Assembly: GCF_029961185.1 (NCBI RefSeq)
Contig: NZ_JASBQQ010000002.1
Coordinates: 124,001 to 188,000 of the forward strand
Source of the DNA: Albidovulum aestuarii
Lineage (GTDB): Bacteria > Pseudomonadota > Alphaproteobacteria > Rhodobacterales > Rhodobacteraceae
Direction: 5' to 3'
DNA: 64,000 bases
This document shows positions 20,673-28,756 of this stretch, piece by piece. Below the pieces are notes generated by a model. That model was not told where the DNA came from. It searched no databases and saw nothing but the letters and a program-made list of their open reading frames with translations. The position numbers and the translations under genes are program-made. The stretch's first letter is position 1, and each line of letters starts with the position of its first letter.

Positions 20673-21596
20673 TTAATGCGTGCCTTCGTAGGCTTCTTCG
20701 CCCTGCCCGAGCGTGTCTTTGTCGAGATAGCGCCCCTCGCTTTCCGGTCCTTCGAGGAATTCCAGAAGCGAGCGCCAGAAGAAGGTCATCGCATGCAGAA
20801 TCGTCAGGCCGACAAAACTCAGGATCAGAACCTTGAAGAGGAAGTAGGCGTCAAAGCCGTTGGGGCTGAAGCCGATGGTTTCCACCTTCCAGCGGACCGC
20901 GCGCGCCTTCATCAGGAGTTTGTCGAGGTTGTCCGAGGCCGAGGAGTTCGGCACCACCATGACCCGCCAGAAGAAGAACCAGGCGAAGAGCCAGGTCAGG
21001 AATGCGGCAGGCAGCATGAAGAAGAGCGAGCCGAACATGTCGATCAGCTTCTTCGTGCGGTAGGAAACGCCTGAATAGATCAGGTCCACACGCACATGGC
21101 CGCCCTGAATGAAGGTGTAGGTGACACAGAGCGCGACGATCATCGCGTTGTAGAGCTTCAGCTCCTCCGACCACCAGCTCAGGTCCTTGGTGAACCCGAT
21201 GCCGAACAGCCCGAACTCGATCTGCGCGACCGAGAAGATGCGTTGCAGAAAGACGATGACGATCTGCTGGATGACCATGATCAGCCCGACCCATGCGGTG
21301 ATACGGCCAAGACCATTGGCGAACGCCTCAAGCCCCCTCACATAGGCCCACATGACCGGATGGCGAAGAAGGCCGATGACGGTCAGAATGACGAAAAGGA
21401 CGAGGACGACGAACAGGAACTCTTTCGAACTGCCGTAATAGATGAACCGCATCAGCGATTCCTTGGCCTCTGGCGTCTCCAGCTTGCCGATCTCACCAAC
21501 CCAGGCCAGCCATGAAGCGGGGTTGGTCAGGGCGTGAAAGACGTTGGCGAAAGCATTCAGAATGTTGGCGAAAAGCCAGGTGATGGCGTCGACCAT
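20673..21596 (-). CDS. TRAP transporter small permease (DctQ), large variant
   Basis: The 307-aa protein is larger than the usual ~170-aa DctQ, but it has the DctQ-like core (WVGLIMVIQQIVIVFLQRIF, YNAMIVALCVTYTFIQGGHVRVDL, FMLPAAFLTWLFAWFFFWRV). Extra N-terminal helices precede the core and the C-terminal tail is acidic. It is the membrane partner of the DctM gene that follows 14 bases later. The substrate gene is upstream, separated by a hairpin. Confidence 0.88.
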   Translation of the reverse strand: MVDAITWLFANILNAFANVFHALTNPASWLAWVGEIGKLETPEAKESLMRFIYYGSSKEFLFVVLVLFVILTVIGLLRHPVMWAYVRGLEAFANGLGRITAWVGLIMVIQQIVIVFLQRIFSVAQIEFGLFGIGFTKDLSWWSEELKLYNAMIVALCVTYTFIQGGHVRVDLIYSGVSYRTKKLIDMFGSLFFMLPAAFLTWLFAWFFFWRVMVVPNSSASDNLDKLLMKARAVRWKVETIGFSPNGFDAYFLFKVLILSFVGLTILHAMTFFWRSLLEFLEGPESEGRYLDKDTLGQGEEAYEGTH

Positions 21597-21647
21597 CGCA
21601 TCCCCCTTTGGTTCCGGTGGCCGTTTGCCAGCCTTTCCGGAGATTGC

Positions 21648-21667
21648 CCCCGGCCGGAAGGCCGGGG
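21648..21667 (-). terminator. Intercistronic hairpin between dctP- and dctQ-type genes
   Basis: CCCCGGCC (21648-21655) pairs with GGCCGGGG (21660-21667) over a GGAA tetraloop. With no U tract it more likely stabilises the upstream binding-protein message or attenuates read-through into the permease genes. Confidence 0.55.
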
Positions 21668-21694
21668 ACGTATCTTTACAGAGTCAGGCTTTGC

Positions 21695-22786
21695 TTAGCC
21701 GAGCACGCGGTCGCGTTGCGCGGTATAGGCGCTGTCCGACAGCTTGATCCACGCCGAAGAGGACTTCATCGAGGCGAAGTAGCTGTCGTAGATATTCTTA
21801 TAGAGCTCGTCGCCCATCTTGGCAGGGTCAGTCAGAACCTCGTTCGCGGCTTTTCCGAAGGCATCCCAGACGGTGTCAGGGAATTCGAGCGTCTTGACGC
21901 CCGCGGCCTGCAGCCGCGACAGCGCGGCGGCGTTGTTGGACAGGAACTGCGCGAGGTTGTGCTGATGCGCCTCACCAGCCGCGATCTCGAAGATCTTCTG
22001 TTGGGAGGGGGTCAGGCTGTCATAGACCTCTCGGTTCATGGCCAGCGACAGACCCGAACCCGGCTCGTGGAAACCAGCGGTGTAGTAGAACTTGGTGATT
22101 TCCTGGAACCCGGCCTTTTCATCGGCCCAGGGGCCGATCCATTCGGTGCCGTCGATCGCACCCGATGCTAGCGCCTGATAGACCTCGCCGCCGGGCAGGT
22201 TCTGCACCGATGCACCGAGCTTGCCAAGCGCCTCGCCGCCAAGCCCAGGCATCCGGAACTTAAGCCCGGCGAAGTCCTCGGGGCCGTTGATCTCCTTATT
22301 GAACCAGCCGCCGGCTTGCGCACCGGTGTTGCCGCCGAGGAAGGACTTCAGGCCAAAGATCTGGCCAAGTTCGTCGTGGAATTCCATACCACCGCCGTGG
22401 TAATACCAATTCACCAGTTCCTGAGCGGTCATGCCGAACGGAACCGACGTAAAGAACGCGTATCCGGGATGCTGGCCCACGAAGTAATAGTCAGCACCAT
22501 GATACATGTCGGCCTGACCCGAGGTCACGGCGTCGAACACTTCGAACGCCCCGACAAGCTCGCCTGCCGCCTTTAGATCGACTGTCAGTTGCCCGTCGGT
22601 CATCGCGGTGATCATGTCGGCACCGCGCTGCGCGGCATCATGCACGCCGGCAAGGCCGCGGCCCCAGGTGGTGACGAGTGTCAGGGTGCGGTTGCCCTGC
22701 GCGTACATCGGCGCGGCAAGCGCGGTTGCCGCCGCGGCAGTGGTGCCGCCAAGGGCCGCTTTCGTCAGGAATGAACGACGATCCAT
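21695..22786 (-). CDS. TRAP substrate-binding protein (DctP family, TakP-like), Tat-exported
   Basis: The 363-aa periplasmic receptor starts with a Tat-type signal, MDRRSFLTKAALGGTTAAAA, ending near APMYAQ. The mature part shows DctP hallmarks: GELVGAFEVFDAVTSGQADM, GLKFRMPGLGGEALGKLGAS and EVYQALASGAIDGTEWIGPW. The last resembles TakP-type binders of 2-oxo monocarboxylates, so pyruvate, lactate or another keto/hydroxy acid is a guess at the ligand. It is the first gene of the operon, facing the two-component genes. Confidence 0.9.
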   Translation of the reverse strand: MDRRSFLTKAALGGTTAAAATALAAPMYAQGNRTLTLVTTWGRGLAGVHDAAQRGADMITAMTDGQLTVDLKAAGELVGAFEVFDAVTSGQADMYHGADYYFVGQHPGYAFFTSVPFGMTAQELVNWYYHGGGMEFHDELGQIFGLKSFLGGNTGAQAGGWFNKEINGPEDFAGLKFRMPGLGGEALGKLGASVQNLPGGEVYQALASGAIDGTEWIGPWADEKAGFQEITKFYYTAGFHEPGSGLSLAMNREVYDSLTPSQQKIFEIAAGEAHQHNLAQFLSNNAAALSRLQAAGVKTLEFPDTVWDAFGKAANEVLTDPAKMGDELYKNIYDSYFASMKSSSAWIKLSDSAYTAQRDRVLG

Positions 22787-22973
22787 TCAGATATTTCCTC
22801 CCAAGATTCGTCCGCCCGCGTTCCGGGCGGATCGTTGAAACTGACGGGAGACTAGCTGCGGAATTCTACCGTGGGAATACCGACTACTGCGTAGATGGGC
22901 GCGGTTTTTGACCGAACACGGTGCCCTGCCTTCCGCTCGGTGCGCGAATTGACCTGCGGATGACAGACGGTCA

Positions 22974-24455
22974 TTGTCAGAGGCGAATCACCGGGAACGG
23001 CAATCGGGAACTGGGCGGATGCGGGCGCGGCTGGGGGCATTGCGACAGGCAATCCGCCTCAACTACGGACAGAAGATTTATCTGATCGCAACGCTGCCGC
23101 TCGTCTTCGCGGCAACCGCGATTGCGCTGCTGGTTGCGCATCAGTCCCGCGAACTGGCGCAGCGCGAAATCGCGGGGCTTGAGGCGCAGCTGATCTCGGT
23201 GAAGAAGGAAGAACTGAGGAACTATATCAGCCTCGCGCGCACTGCCTTCGGCGGCATCTATGGCAATGCCCTGCCCGACGACGTGCAAGCGAAAAAAGAA
23301 GTCGCACAGATCCTTGCTGCGATGCTCTACGGGCAGGACGGCTATTTTTTCGTCTACGACTATGATGGCAACAATATCGTGGCGCCACGCCAGACCTGGC
23401 TGATCAACCGCAACTGGGCGGGGCTCGGCGATCCGCAGGGCACGCCCGTCGTCGACGAACTGATCCGCATTGCCCGTCAGGGTGGTGGTTATCACTCCTA
23501 TGTCTGGCCAAAACCCTCGACCGGCAAAGATGCCCAGATGATCTCATACGTCGTGGGGCTGCAGGATTGGCGTTGGGCCGTCGGAACCGGGGTTTTTGTT
23601 GACGACATCCTCGCCTCGGTCGCGGCCGCGCGGGCCGAGACGGAGGACCGCATCGGTCGCACCTTCCGATGGATCGCCGCCATCGCGGTTGGCGCGGTCC
23701 TGCTGGTGTTTACGAGCGGCATGAGCATCACGATCCGGGAACGGAGGCTGGCCGATGCCAAGCTGAAGAAACTGACCCAGCGCATCATCGACACTCAGGA
23801 AGAAGAGCGTGGCCGCGTTGCCCGCGAACTGCACGACTCGATCTCTCAGATCCTTGTGGCGGTCCGCTACGCGCTGGAACTTGCCCGCCGCCGCCTTTCG
23901 CTCGGGGACGCGCGCGCGGGCGAAAGCCTTTCGGCGGGGATCGACAGCCTTAATGGCGCCATTGGCGAGGTGCGCCGGATCAGCCGCGACCTGCGGCCCG
24001 GCGTGCTGGATGATCTCGGCCTCGGCCCCGCACTTCAGACCCTGATGGAGGATTTCGGCAAGCGCACGGGGATGGAGACCGATTTTGAGACTGTCGTATT
24101 CCGCAATCGGCTGGATCAGGATGCCAAAATCGCGCTCTACCGCATCGCACAGGAAGCGCTGACCAACGTCGAAAAGCATTCCGGCGCGACCAAGGTCAGG
24201 CTTCTGGTGCGCGGCCACAAACAGGGTGCCATGATGCGGATCGAGGACAACGGGCGCGGCATAGCGGCGTCTCGCGAGAGCGACGCCGCAGATGGCGGTC
24301 TGGGTCTGAGAAACATGACGGAACGGATGGAGCAGTTGAACGGCTCGCTCCGCGTTCTGTCGTCCAGAACCGGCACCGTGATCGAGGCGCAGGTGCCGTT
24401 GTCACATATGCTTCAACCCGCCGGGCAAGCCCCAAAGAAGAAGGACAGCGCATGA
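22974..24455 (+). CDS. Cache-domain histidine kinase (HisKA_3 type)
   Basis: The 493-aa membrane sensor has helix 1 at IYLIATLPLVFAATAIALLV, a single-cache periplasmic domain (YGQDGYFFVYDYDGNNIVAP, DWRWAVGTGVFVDDI) and helix 2 at IAAIAVGAVLLVFTSGM. A HisKA_3 dimerisation box follows (RGRVARELHDSISQILVAVR, with the phospho-His), then an HATPase domain (ALTNVEKHSGATKV, EDNGRGIAA, GGLGLRNMTERMEQL). The start is uncertain: TTG 22974, or ATG 23019 fifteen codons later. The stop overlaps the response-regulator start as ATGA. Being divergent from the TRAP operon, it probably senses the same organic acid. Confidence 0.87.
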   Translation: MSEANHRERQSGTGRMRARLGALRQAIRLNYGQKIYLIATLPLVFAATAIALLVAHQSRELAQREIAGLEAQLISVKKEELRNYISLARTAFGGIYGNALPDDVQAKKEVAQILAAMLYGQDGYFFVYDYDGNNIVAPRQTWLINRNWAGLGDPQGTPVVDELIRIARQGGGYHSYVWPKPSTGKDAQMISYVVGLQDWRWAVGTGVFVDDILASVAAARAETEDRIGRTFRWIAAIAVGAVLLVFTSGMSITIRERRLADAKLKKLTQRIIDTQEEERGRVARELHDSISQILVAVRYALELARRRLSLGDARAGESLSAGIDSLNGAIGEVRRISRDLRPGVLDDLGLGPALQTLMEDFGKRTGMETDFETVVFRNRLDQDAKIALYRIAQEALTNVEKHSGATKVRLLVRGHKQGAMMRIEDNGRGIAASRESDAADGGLGLRNMTERMEQLNGSLRVLSSRTGTVIEAQVPLSHMLQPAGQAPKKKDSA

Positions 24456-25090
24456 CCTCCCCCACACGCGTTCTCATTGTCGATGATCACCCCATGGTGG
24501 CCGAAGGCATCCGCGCCATTCTTGAATCCTATGACGACATCACCGTCGTTGGCACGCTGGGAAACGGGCAGGAGGCGATCGACCAGGCCGAGGCTCTTGC
24601 GCCCGATGTGATCCTGCTCGACCTTAACATGCCGCAGGTGAACGGGTTGTCGGCGACGGAAATCCTGCTGGAGCGCAATCCCGAGACGCGCATCCTGATC
24701 CTGTCGATGCATAACAGCCCGGAATACATTTCCACCGCGCTGCGGCACGGCGCGGCGGGTTACGTCCTGAAGGATGTGCCAACCGAGGAGATCAAGGCGG
24801 CCATCGGCCGGGTGATGGCGGGGGAACGCTACCTCTGCACCGGCGCGACGGCGAGCCTGAAGCCCGCGACGACGGATGGGCGCGAGCCGCTCACCGACCG
24901 CGAACAGACCATCCTTTTGCAACTGGCGCAGGGCAAGTCGAACAAGGATGTGGCGGCGGAGTTGGATATCTCGGTCCGCACGGTCGAGACGCATCGCAAG
25001 AACATCAAGCGCAAGCTTGGTATCGCCACGACGGCGGGGCTGACCCGCTATGCGATGGAACATGGCGTTCTTCAGGGAACGGGGCACTGA
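24452..25090 (+). CDS. NarL/LuxR-type response regulator
   Basis: The 212-aa protein has a receiver domain (VLIVDDHPMVAEGIRAIL, phospho-acceptor in VILLDLNMPQVNG, LKDVPTEEIKAAI) and a LuxR helix-turn-helix (LTDREQTILLQLAQGKSNKD, SVRTVETHRKNIKRKL). It is the partner of the overlapping histidine kinase and the likely regulator of the divergent TRAP genes; that target is inferred from position. Confidence 0.93.
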   Translation: MTSPTRVLIVDDHPMVAEGIRAILESYDDITVVGTLGNGQEAIDQAEALAPDVILLDLNMPQVNGLSATEILLERNPETRILILSMHNSPEYISTALRHGAAGYVLKDVPTEEIKAAIGRVMAGERYLCTGATASLKPATTDGREPLTDREQTILLQLAQGKSNKDVAAELDISVRTVETHRKNIKRKLGIATTAGLTRYAMEHGVLQGTGH

Positions 25091-25161
25091 CCAGCACCGT
25101 CTCGGCGGGCATCGAGCCCCCCTCACCGGGCGGCCGCGTTCCGCGCCGCTGCCTCCGGCGG

Positions 25162-25213
25162 GAGTATTTTGGGACAGAAAGTGAACATATGCACTTTCTG
25201 TCTGCAAATACTC
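25162..25213. repeat. Inverted pair of the GAGTATTTT...ACAGAAAGTG element
   Basis: The left arm GAGTATTTTGGGACAGAAAGTG (25162-25183) and the right arm CACTTTCTGTCTGCAAATACTC (25192-25213) form an imperfect 22-base inverted repeat around AACATATG. A third copy in single orientation is at 30576-30600. It lies in the 188-base gap between convergent genes and could act as a bidirectional 3' structure. Confidence 0.75.
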
Positions 25214-25278
25214 GCGGGGGTGAATGCGCCCGGAACGGGCGCAGAGGGGGCAGACGGCCCCCTGCCGCTGCTGATACT

Positions 25279-25728
25279 CTAGCCGCGCTGGGTCAAAAAG
25301 ACGCCGATGGCCATGAGGCCAAGGCCTGCCGCGCGCATCGGCGTGATCTGTCGCACGATCGCGCCCATCAGGCCGAACTGGTCAATGATTGCGGCTGAGA
25401 GGAGTTGGCCCAACAGGACGCAGGTGATCGCATTGCCAAGCCCGAAGCGCGGCGCGACCCAGGTGATCGAGAGGACATAGAAGGCAACGAGGAGGCCGGC
25501 GAGGAAGAGGTGTTTCGGCTGGCCCGGAGCGGCGGCAAGCGCCGAGGTGCCACCGGTCGCGATCATTGTCAGTGCCGCGCCCGCGAAAGCAACGGTGAAG
25601 AGGATGGCGGCAGCGGCGGCGGGCGAGCCGATCCGCACACCGAGCCGAGCATTCAACGCGGCAAGGATCGGAATGCCGATCCCGGCCAGAAGCATGATTG
25701 CCGCGTATCTGAGTGTGTCCGCCGTCAT
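25279..25728 (-). CDS. YdcZ/DUF606-family membrane transporter
   Basis: The 149-aa protein has five hydrophobic helices. It includes the DUF606 pattern GIPILAALNARLGVRIGSPAAA at the start and FGLGNAITCVLLGQLLSAAIIDQFGLMG near the end. These half-size DMT-superfamily proteins are inner-membrane transporters of unknown substrate. It is the last gene of a minus-strand cluster. Confidence 0.75.
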   Translation of the reverse strand: MTADTLRYAAIMLLAGIGIPILAALNARLGVRIGSPAAAAAILFTVAFAGAALTMIATGGTSALAAAPGQPKHLFLAGLLVAFYVLSITWVAPRFGLGNAITCVLLGQLLSAAIIDQFGLMGAIVRQITPMRAAGLGLMAIGVFLTQRG

Positions 25729-25737
25729 CCGCCCCGC

Positions 25738-25944
25738 CTATCCCTTTCCGAGCGCCCGGAATGCCTCCACGGGCAGCCCGCCAACACCCCAGTTTTCCAG
25801 CGCCACCTCGTCGATCACCACATGCGTGGTCGCCGGGTTCTTCTTGAGAACGCGGACAAGAAGGTCCGTCACCCCCGCGATCAGCTCAGCCTTTTGTTCA
25901 CCCGTCGCGCCTTCGCGGGTGATCTTGATATTGACGTAAGGCAT
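25738..25944 (-). CDS. 4-oxalocrotonate tautomerase-family protein
   Basis: The 68-aa protein begins MPYVNIKITREGATGEQKAE, leaving the catalytic Pro at the N-terminus after Met removal. TTHVVIDEVALENWGVGG follows, the usual end of the ~60-aa beta-alpha-beta tautomerase unit. It is expected to form a hexamer and tautomerise a keto/enol acid. It sits between the YdcZ and NTF2-like genes, in the same orientation and closely spaced. Confidence 0.85.
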   Translation of the reverse strand: MPYVNIKITREGATGEQKAELIAGVTDLLVRVLKKNPATTHVVIDEVALENWGVGGLPVEAFRALGKG

Positions 25945-25959
25945 TGTCCATCCTTGCTT

Positions 25960-26337
25960 TCAGTTCGTGCGCTCTTCCCAGTGGAAGACCTTGGAGATGA
26001 TCTGCCAGCGCCCCTCGTCGAGGATCAGCGTCAGGCAGTCGGTGAAGTATCGCGGCCCGATGGCGCAATTGACCTGCGCGGTGGCGGTGACCGGTCCGGC
26101 GAAGGCGATGCCGACGATCCGGTCAGCGCGTGCTTCGTTGCGCGCGGCGGGTGCTTCGCGGGCCTCGACGATGGGAAAGTACTCCGCCATCGTGCGGTAG
26201 ATCAGCGGACCCTCTGTTGCCGAGACATAAATCGCTTTCGGGTGGAAGACACGGGCCAGAAGGCCCGCGTCACTATGGTAAAGGCCGTCGAAATAGTCCC
26301 GAAGGACGGCCTCAACGGCGGCAAAATCCCCGTCCAT
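25960..26337 (-). CDS. NTF2-like (SnoaL/DUF4440-type) protein
   Basis: The 125-aa product MDGDFAAVEAVLRDYFDGLY has the NTF2-like cone pattern: LLARVFHPKAIYVS in the first half, and a C-terminal sheet YFTDCLTLILDEGRWQIISK VFHWE. It may be a small hydrolase/isomerase or a binding protein. Its ATG overlaps the GST stop by one base (TAATG), showing coupling. An upstream extension within the GST gene is a frame artefact. Confidence 0.78.
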   Translation of the reverse strand: MDGDFAAVEAVLRDYFDGLYHSDAGLLARVFHPKAIYVSATEGPLIYRTMAEYFPIVEAREAPAARNEARADRIVGIAFAGPVTATAQVNCAIGPRYFTDCLTLILDEGRWQIISKVFHWEERTN

Positions 26338-26942
26338 TATGCGAGGCCTTCGGCTTTGAGCGTCGCCTGCGTCGCGGGCCGCCCGGCAACGCGGGTGACG
26401 AATTCCTTCAGACGCGGCCAACTGTCCAGCGGAATGCCGGTAAAGTTGGCCCAGTTGGTCACCACGAAGGCATAGGCATCGGCAATCGTGAAGTTCGCCC
26501 CGGTCAGATAGGCGCGGCCATCGGACAGTTTTGCCTCCAGCCAGTCGAACTTCTTATGCACGTTCTCTTTCGCGGTCGCTTTCGCTGCATCGTCGCTTGC
26601 CGGGTTGAAGAGCGGGCTGAAGGCCGGGTGGAGTTCGGAGCTGACATAGGTCAGCGCCTCGTTCACCCGGGCCCGCGCCATGGTTCCGGCCTTCGGAGCC
26701 AAAGTCTCGGCCCCTGCGGCATCAGCCACGAATTGCAGGATCGCCGGGCCTTCGGTCAGGATATCGCCCTGATGATCGAGAACCGGGACTTTGCCCTTGG
26801 GATTGACGGCAAGAAAATCGCCACCGGACGCGGTTTTCTTCCCGGCATTGTCGATACGTTCGGCCTCGAAAGGTTGACCGATCTCGGTCAGGACGATGTG
26901 CGACGCCATGGAGCAGGCGCCAGGGGAATAATAGAGTTTCAT
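26337..26942 (-). CDS. Glutathione S-transferase (beta-like)
   Basis: The 201-aa protein has the thioredoxin-fold N-domain (MKLYYSPGACSMASHIVLTE, with Cys10 as in beta-class GSTs; NPKGKVPVLDHQGDILTEGP binds glutathione). The all-helical C-domain includes LTGANFTIADAYAFVVTNWA. It is first in a cluster with NTF2-like, tautomerase and YdcZ genes, suggesting a small detoxification or catabolic set controlled by the divergent HxlR regulator. Confidence 0.92.
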   Translation of the reverse strand: MKLYYSPGACSMASHIVLTEIGQPFEAERIDNAGKKTASGGDFLAVNPKGKVPVLDHQGDILTEGPAILQFVADAAGAETLAPKAGTMARARVNEALTYVSSELHPAFSPLFNPASDDAAKATAKENVHKKFDWLEAKLSDGRAYLTGANFTIADAYAFVVTNWANFTGIPLDSWPRLKEFVTRVAGRPATQATLKAEGLA

Positions 26943-26972
26943 GGGGACCTCTTCTTGGGGTTTCAGTGCAGA

Positions 26973-27053
26973 GGTTACATAGACTCATTTAGTAACTATT
27001 GGAAACCATAGATCTTGAAGTAACCTGCATTTTGAGGTAACCGTCCGGTAACC
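26973..27053. promoter_or_regulatory. GGTTAC/GTAACC repeats between gst and HxlR gene
   Basis: The 122-base divergent region holds GGTTAC at 26973, GTAAC at 26992, GTAACC at 27020, GGTAACC at 27036 and GGTAACC at 27047. The first is inverted relative to the others. This clustering around two divergent starts suggests the HxlR operator. Confidence 0.5.
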
Positions 27054-27064
27054 CGGAGACCCAG

Positions 27065-27421
27065 ATGCCGCTGAAACGCCGAAAGAATTCCGCCCCAAAC
27101 CCGCTCTGCCCGCTTTCATCCTGCATGGCGCTTATCGGCGCCACCTGGACGCCCAATGCGATCTGGTACCTTTCCGGCGGACCGCGCCGGTTTTCCGAAC
27201 TGAAGGCGGATATGAAACCCGTATCGGCAAAGGTGCTGACGCAGCGTCTTCGCGAGATGGAAGAGAACGGCATCATCACGCGCCGGGTCGTGCCGACCTC
27301 GCCGCCTTCGGTGGAATATGAGCTGACAGATCTGGGGGCTGAGCTTCTGCCCGCCATCCGCGCGATTGCCGAAATTGGCATGAAGCTGAAAACGAAGAAC
27401 GGGACCGAGGCGGCAGGATGA
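27065..27421 (+). CDS. HxlR-family winged-helix regulator
   Basis: The 118-aa protein has the HxlR layout: CPLSSCMALIGATWTPNAIWYL, RRFSELKADMKPVSAKVLTQ (recognition helix region), LREMEENGIITRR and a beta wing VEYELTDLGAELL. Two nearby cysteines (LCPLSSC) may be redox or aldehyde sensors, as in related proteins. It is divergent from gst and likely controls it. Confidence 0.88.
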   Translation: MPLKRRKNSAPNPLCPLSSCMALIGATWTPNAIWYLSGGPRRFSELKADMKPVSAKVLTQRLREMEENGIITRRVVPTSPPSVEYELTDLGAELLPAIRAIAEIGMKLKTKNGTEAAG

Positions 27422-27512
27422 CCTGAATGCAACAAAGGGGGCTGCCGCTCCGTCGCCCCTTGCATTCGCGCACTTCACACCGATGTTGGGGTGAACAGCC
27501 CCGGAGTGCATC

Positions 27513-28433
27513 TTGACCTATGTTCTGTTTCTCCTCGGCCTCGTCGGTCTATTTCTGGGTGGCGAGGTACTGATCCGGGGGGCTGTCGGCGTCGCGCGGC
27601 GCTTTCATGTGCCACCCTTGATCATCGGGTTGACGATTGTCGGTTTCGGCACCTCGACACCGGAACTGCTCGTGGGTCTGCAGGCGGCCCTTGCGGGGGC
27701 GCCGGCACTGGCCATCGGCAATGTGATCGGCTCGAACATCGCCAACATCCTCCTGATCCTCGGATCTTCGGCCCTGATCGCCGCAGTTCCGCTGCCGCTG
27801 CCCACGATGCGACGAGATTTCGCGGTAATGATCGGCGCGACACTTGTGCTCTGGCTGATGCTGGCGGGTGGCACGGTCACACGGACCGAAGGGTTGTTTC
27901 TGGTGGCTGCATTAGGCGCGTATCTCTGGCTGTGCCTGAGGAATGCCGCCGGATCGGAACCGCCCGCCACCGAAGAACCGCCGCGCCCGGTTTGGCAAAG
28001 CGTCGCGATGGCGCTTGGCGGGCTTGTCATCCTGATGATCGGTGCACGGCTTCTGGTTGACAGCTCGACCGAGATCGCCCGCGCTTTCGGCGTGAGCGAA
28101 GCGGTGATCGGACTGACAATTGTCGCTATCGGCACATCACTGCCCGAACTCGCGACTGCCATCATCGCCGCCCTGCGCGGGCATTCGGAAATCGCTGTCG
28201 GCAATATCCTCGGCTCGAACGTCTTCAACATCTTCGGCATTCTCGGGGTGACGGCGACGGTCACGCCCATACCTGTCGAACCACGTTTTGTCGGGCTGGA
28301 TATGGCGCTCGCACTCGCGGCCGCGCTGGCGATGCTGGGGTTCGCCGCGCTGCCTGGGCGTGTCGGCCGGGCGGGCGGCGTGGCGCTCTTGGCGGCCTAT
28401 GCGGGCTATATCGGGCTCATGAGCGCCGGTTGA
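27513..28433 (+). CDS. CaCA-family calcium/sodium antiporter (YrbG-like)
   Basis: The 306-aa membrane protein has two alpha-repeats: GFGTSTPELLVGLQAALAGA with GNVIGSNIANILLILG, and AIGTSLPELATAIIAALRGH with GNILGSNVFNIFGILG. These hold the ion-binding Glu/Asn/Ser residues. About ten helices are predicted. The TTG start is supported by GGAG seven bases upstream. It would exchange Ca2+ (or another cation) for Na+/H+. Confidence 0.9.
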   Translation: MTYVLFLLGLVGLFLGGEVLIRGAVGVARRFHVPPLIIGLTIVGFGTSTPELLVGLQAALAGAPALAIGNVIGSNIANILLILGSSALIAAVPLPLPTMRRDFAVMIGATLVLWLMLAGGTVTRTEGLFLVAALGAYLWLCLRNAAGSEPPATEEPPRPVWQSVAMALGGLVILMIGARLLVDSSTEIARAFGVSEAVIGLTIVAIGTSLPELATAIIAALRGHSEIAVGNILGSNVFNIFGILGVTATVTPIPVEPRFVGLDMALALAAALAMLGFAALPGRVGRAGGVALLAAYAGYIGLMSAG

Positions 28434-28597
28434 CCGCTGCGCAAAGGGCACTGCCACCTTCACACGAGCGGAACTGGCGCGGCCATGCCCCGGTCGCCAC
28501 CCTTCAGAATCGTGTTTCTTTCTCAAACAGCCGCAATAATGGAAATAAAAGAAGCCGGATATCCAGCCGGGCGACATAATATTGCGCATTTTGGCGG

Positions 28598-28626
28598 TTG
28601 ACGCCCCTTGGAACCCTGAATAATGT
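28598..28626 (+). promoter_or_regulatory. ilvB promoter
   Basis: TTGACG (28598-28603), a 17-base spacer and TAATGT (28621-28626) form a near-consensus promoter. Transcription should start near 28633, 25 bases before the leader-peptide ATG. Confidence 0.7.
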
Positions 28627-28657
28627 CCGCTGCACAGCAGCAATGGGACCCGGGCGA

Positions 28658-28705
28658 ATGGCTTCGTTCCTCGTACTTGTAAGGACATGGCGCATGGGCC
28701 GGTAA
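28658..28705 (+). CDS. ilvB leader peptide (MASFLVLVRTWRMGR)
   Basis: A 15-codon ORF starts 25 bases after the predicted transcription start. It encodes Phe-Leu-Val-Leu-Val with codons TTC CTC GTA CTT GTA. GTA and CTT are rare in this GC-rich genome, as expected for control codons. Its stop codon lies just past the 5' arm of an antiterminator stem. The position, composition and downstream hairpins all fit an attenuation leader for branched-chain amino acid synthesis. The ribosome site (GGGACCCGGGCGA) is weak. Confidence 0.6.
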   Translation: MASFLVLVRTWRMGR

Positions 28706-28756
28706 CGGTTGACCATAATGGTTCCCATGCGCCCCGGATCGGATCCGGGGCTTTTT
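28689..28756 (+). promoter_or_regulatory. ilvB attenuator (antiterminator and terminator)
   Basis: GGCGCATGGG (28689-28698) pairs perfectly with CCCATGCGCC (28724-28733). GCCCCGGATC (28731-28740) pairs with GATCCGGGGC (28742-28751), followed by TTTTT (28752-28756), a strong intrinsic terminator upstream of ilvB. The two stems share bases 28731-28733. Ribosome position on the leader peptide would choose between them. Confidence 0.7.

Noticed and set aside
28623-28682. A 19-codon frame MSAAQQQWDPGEWLRSSYL upstream of ilvB as leader peptide
   Set aside because: Its ATG overlaps the -10 element and lies before the predicted transcription start, and it has few branched-chain codons. The frame at 28658 fits better.
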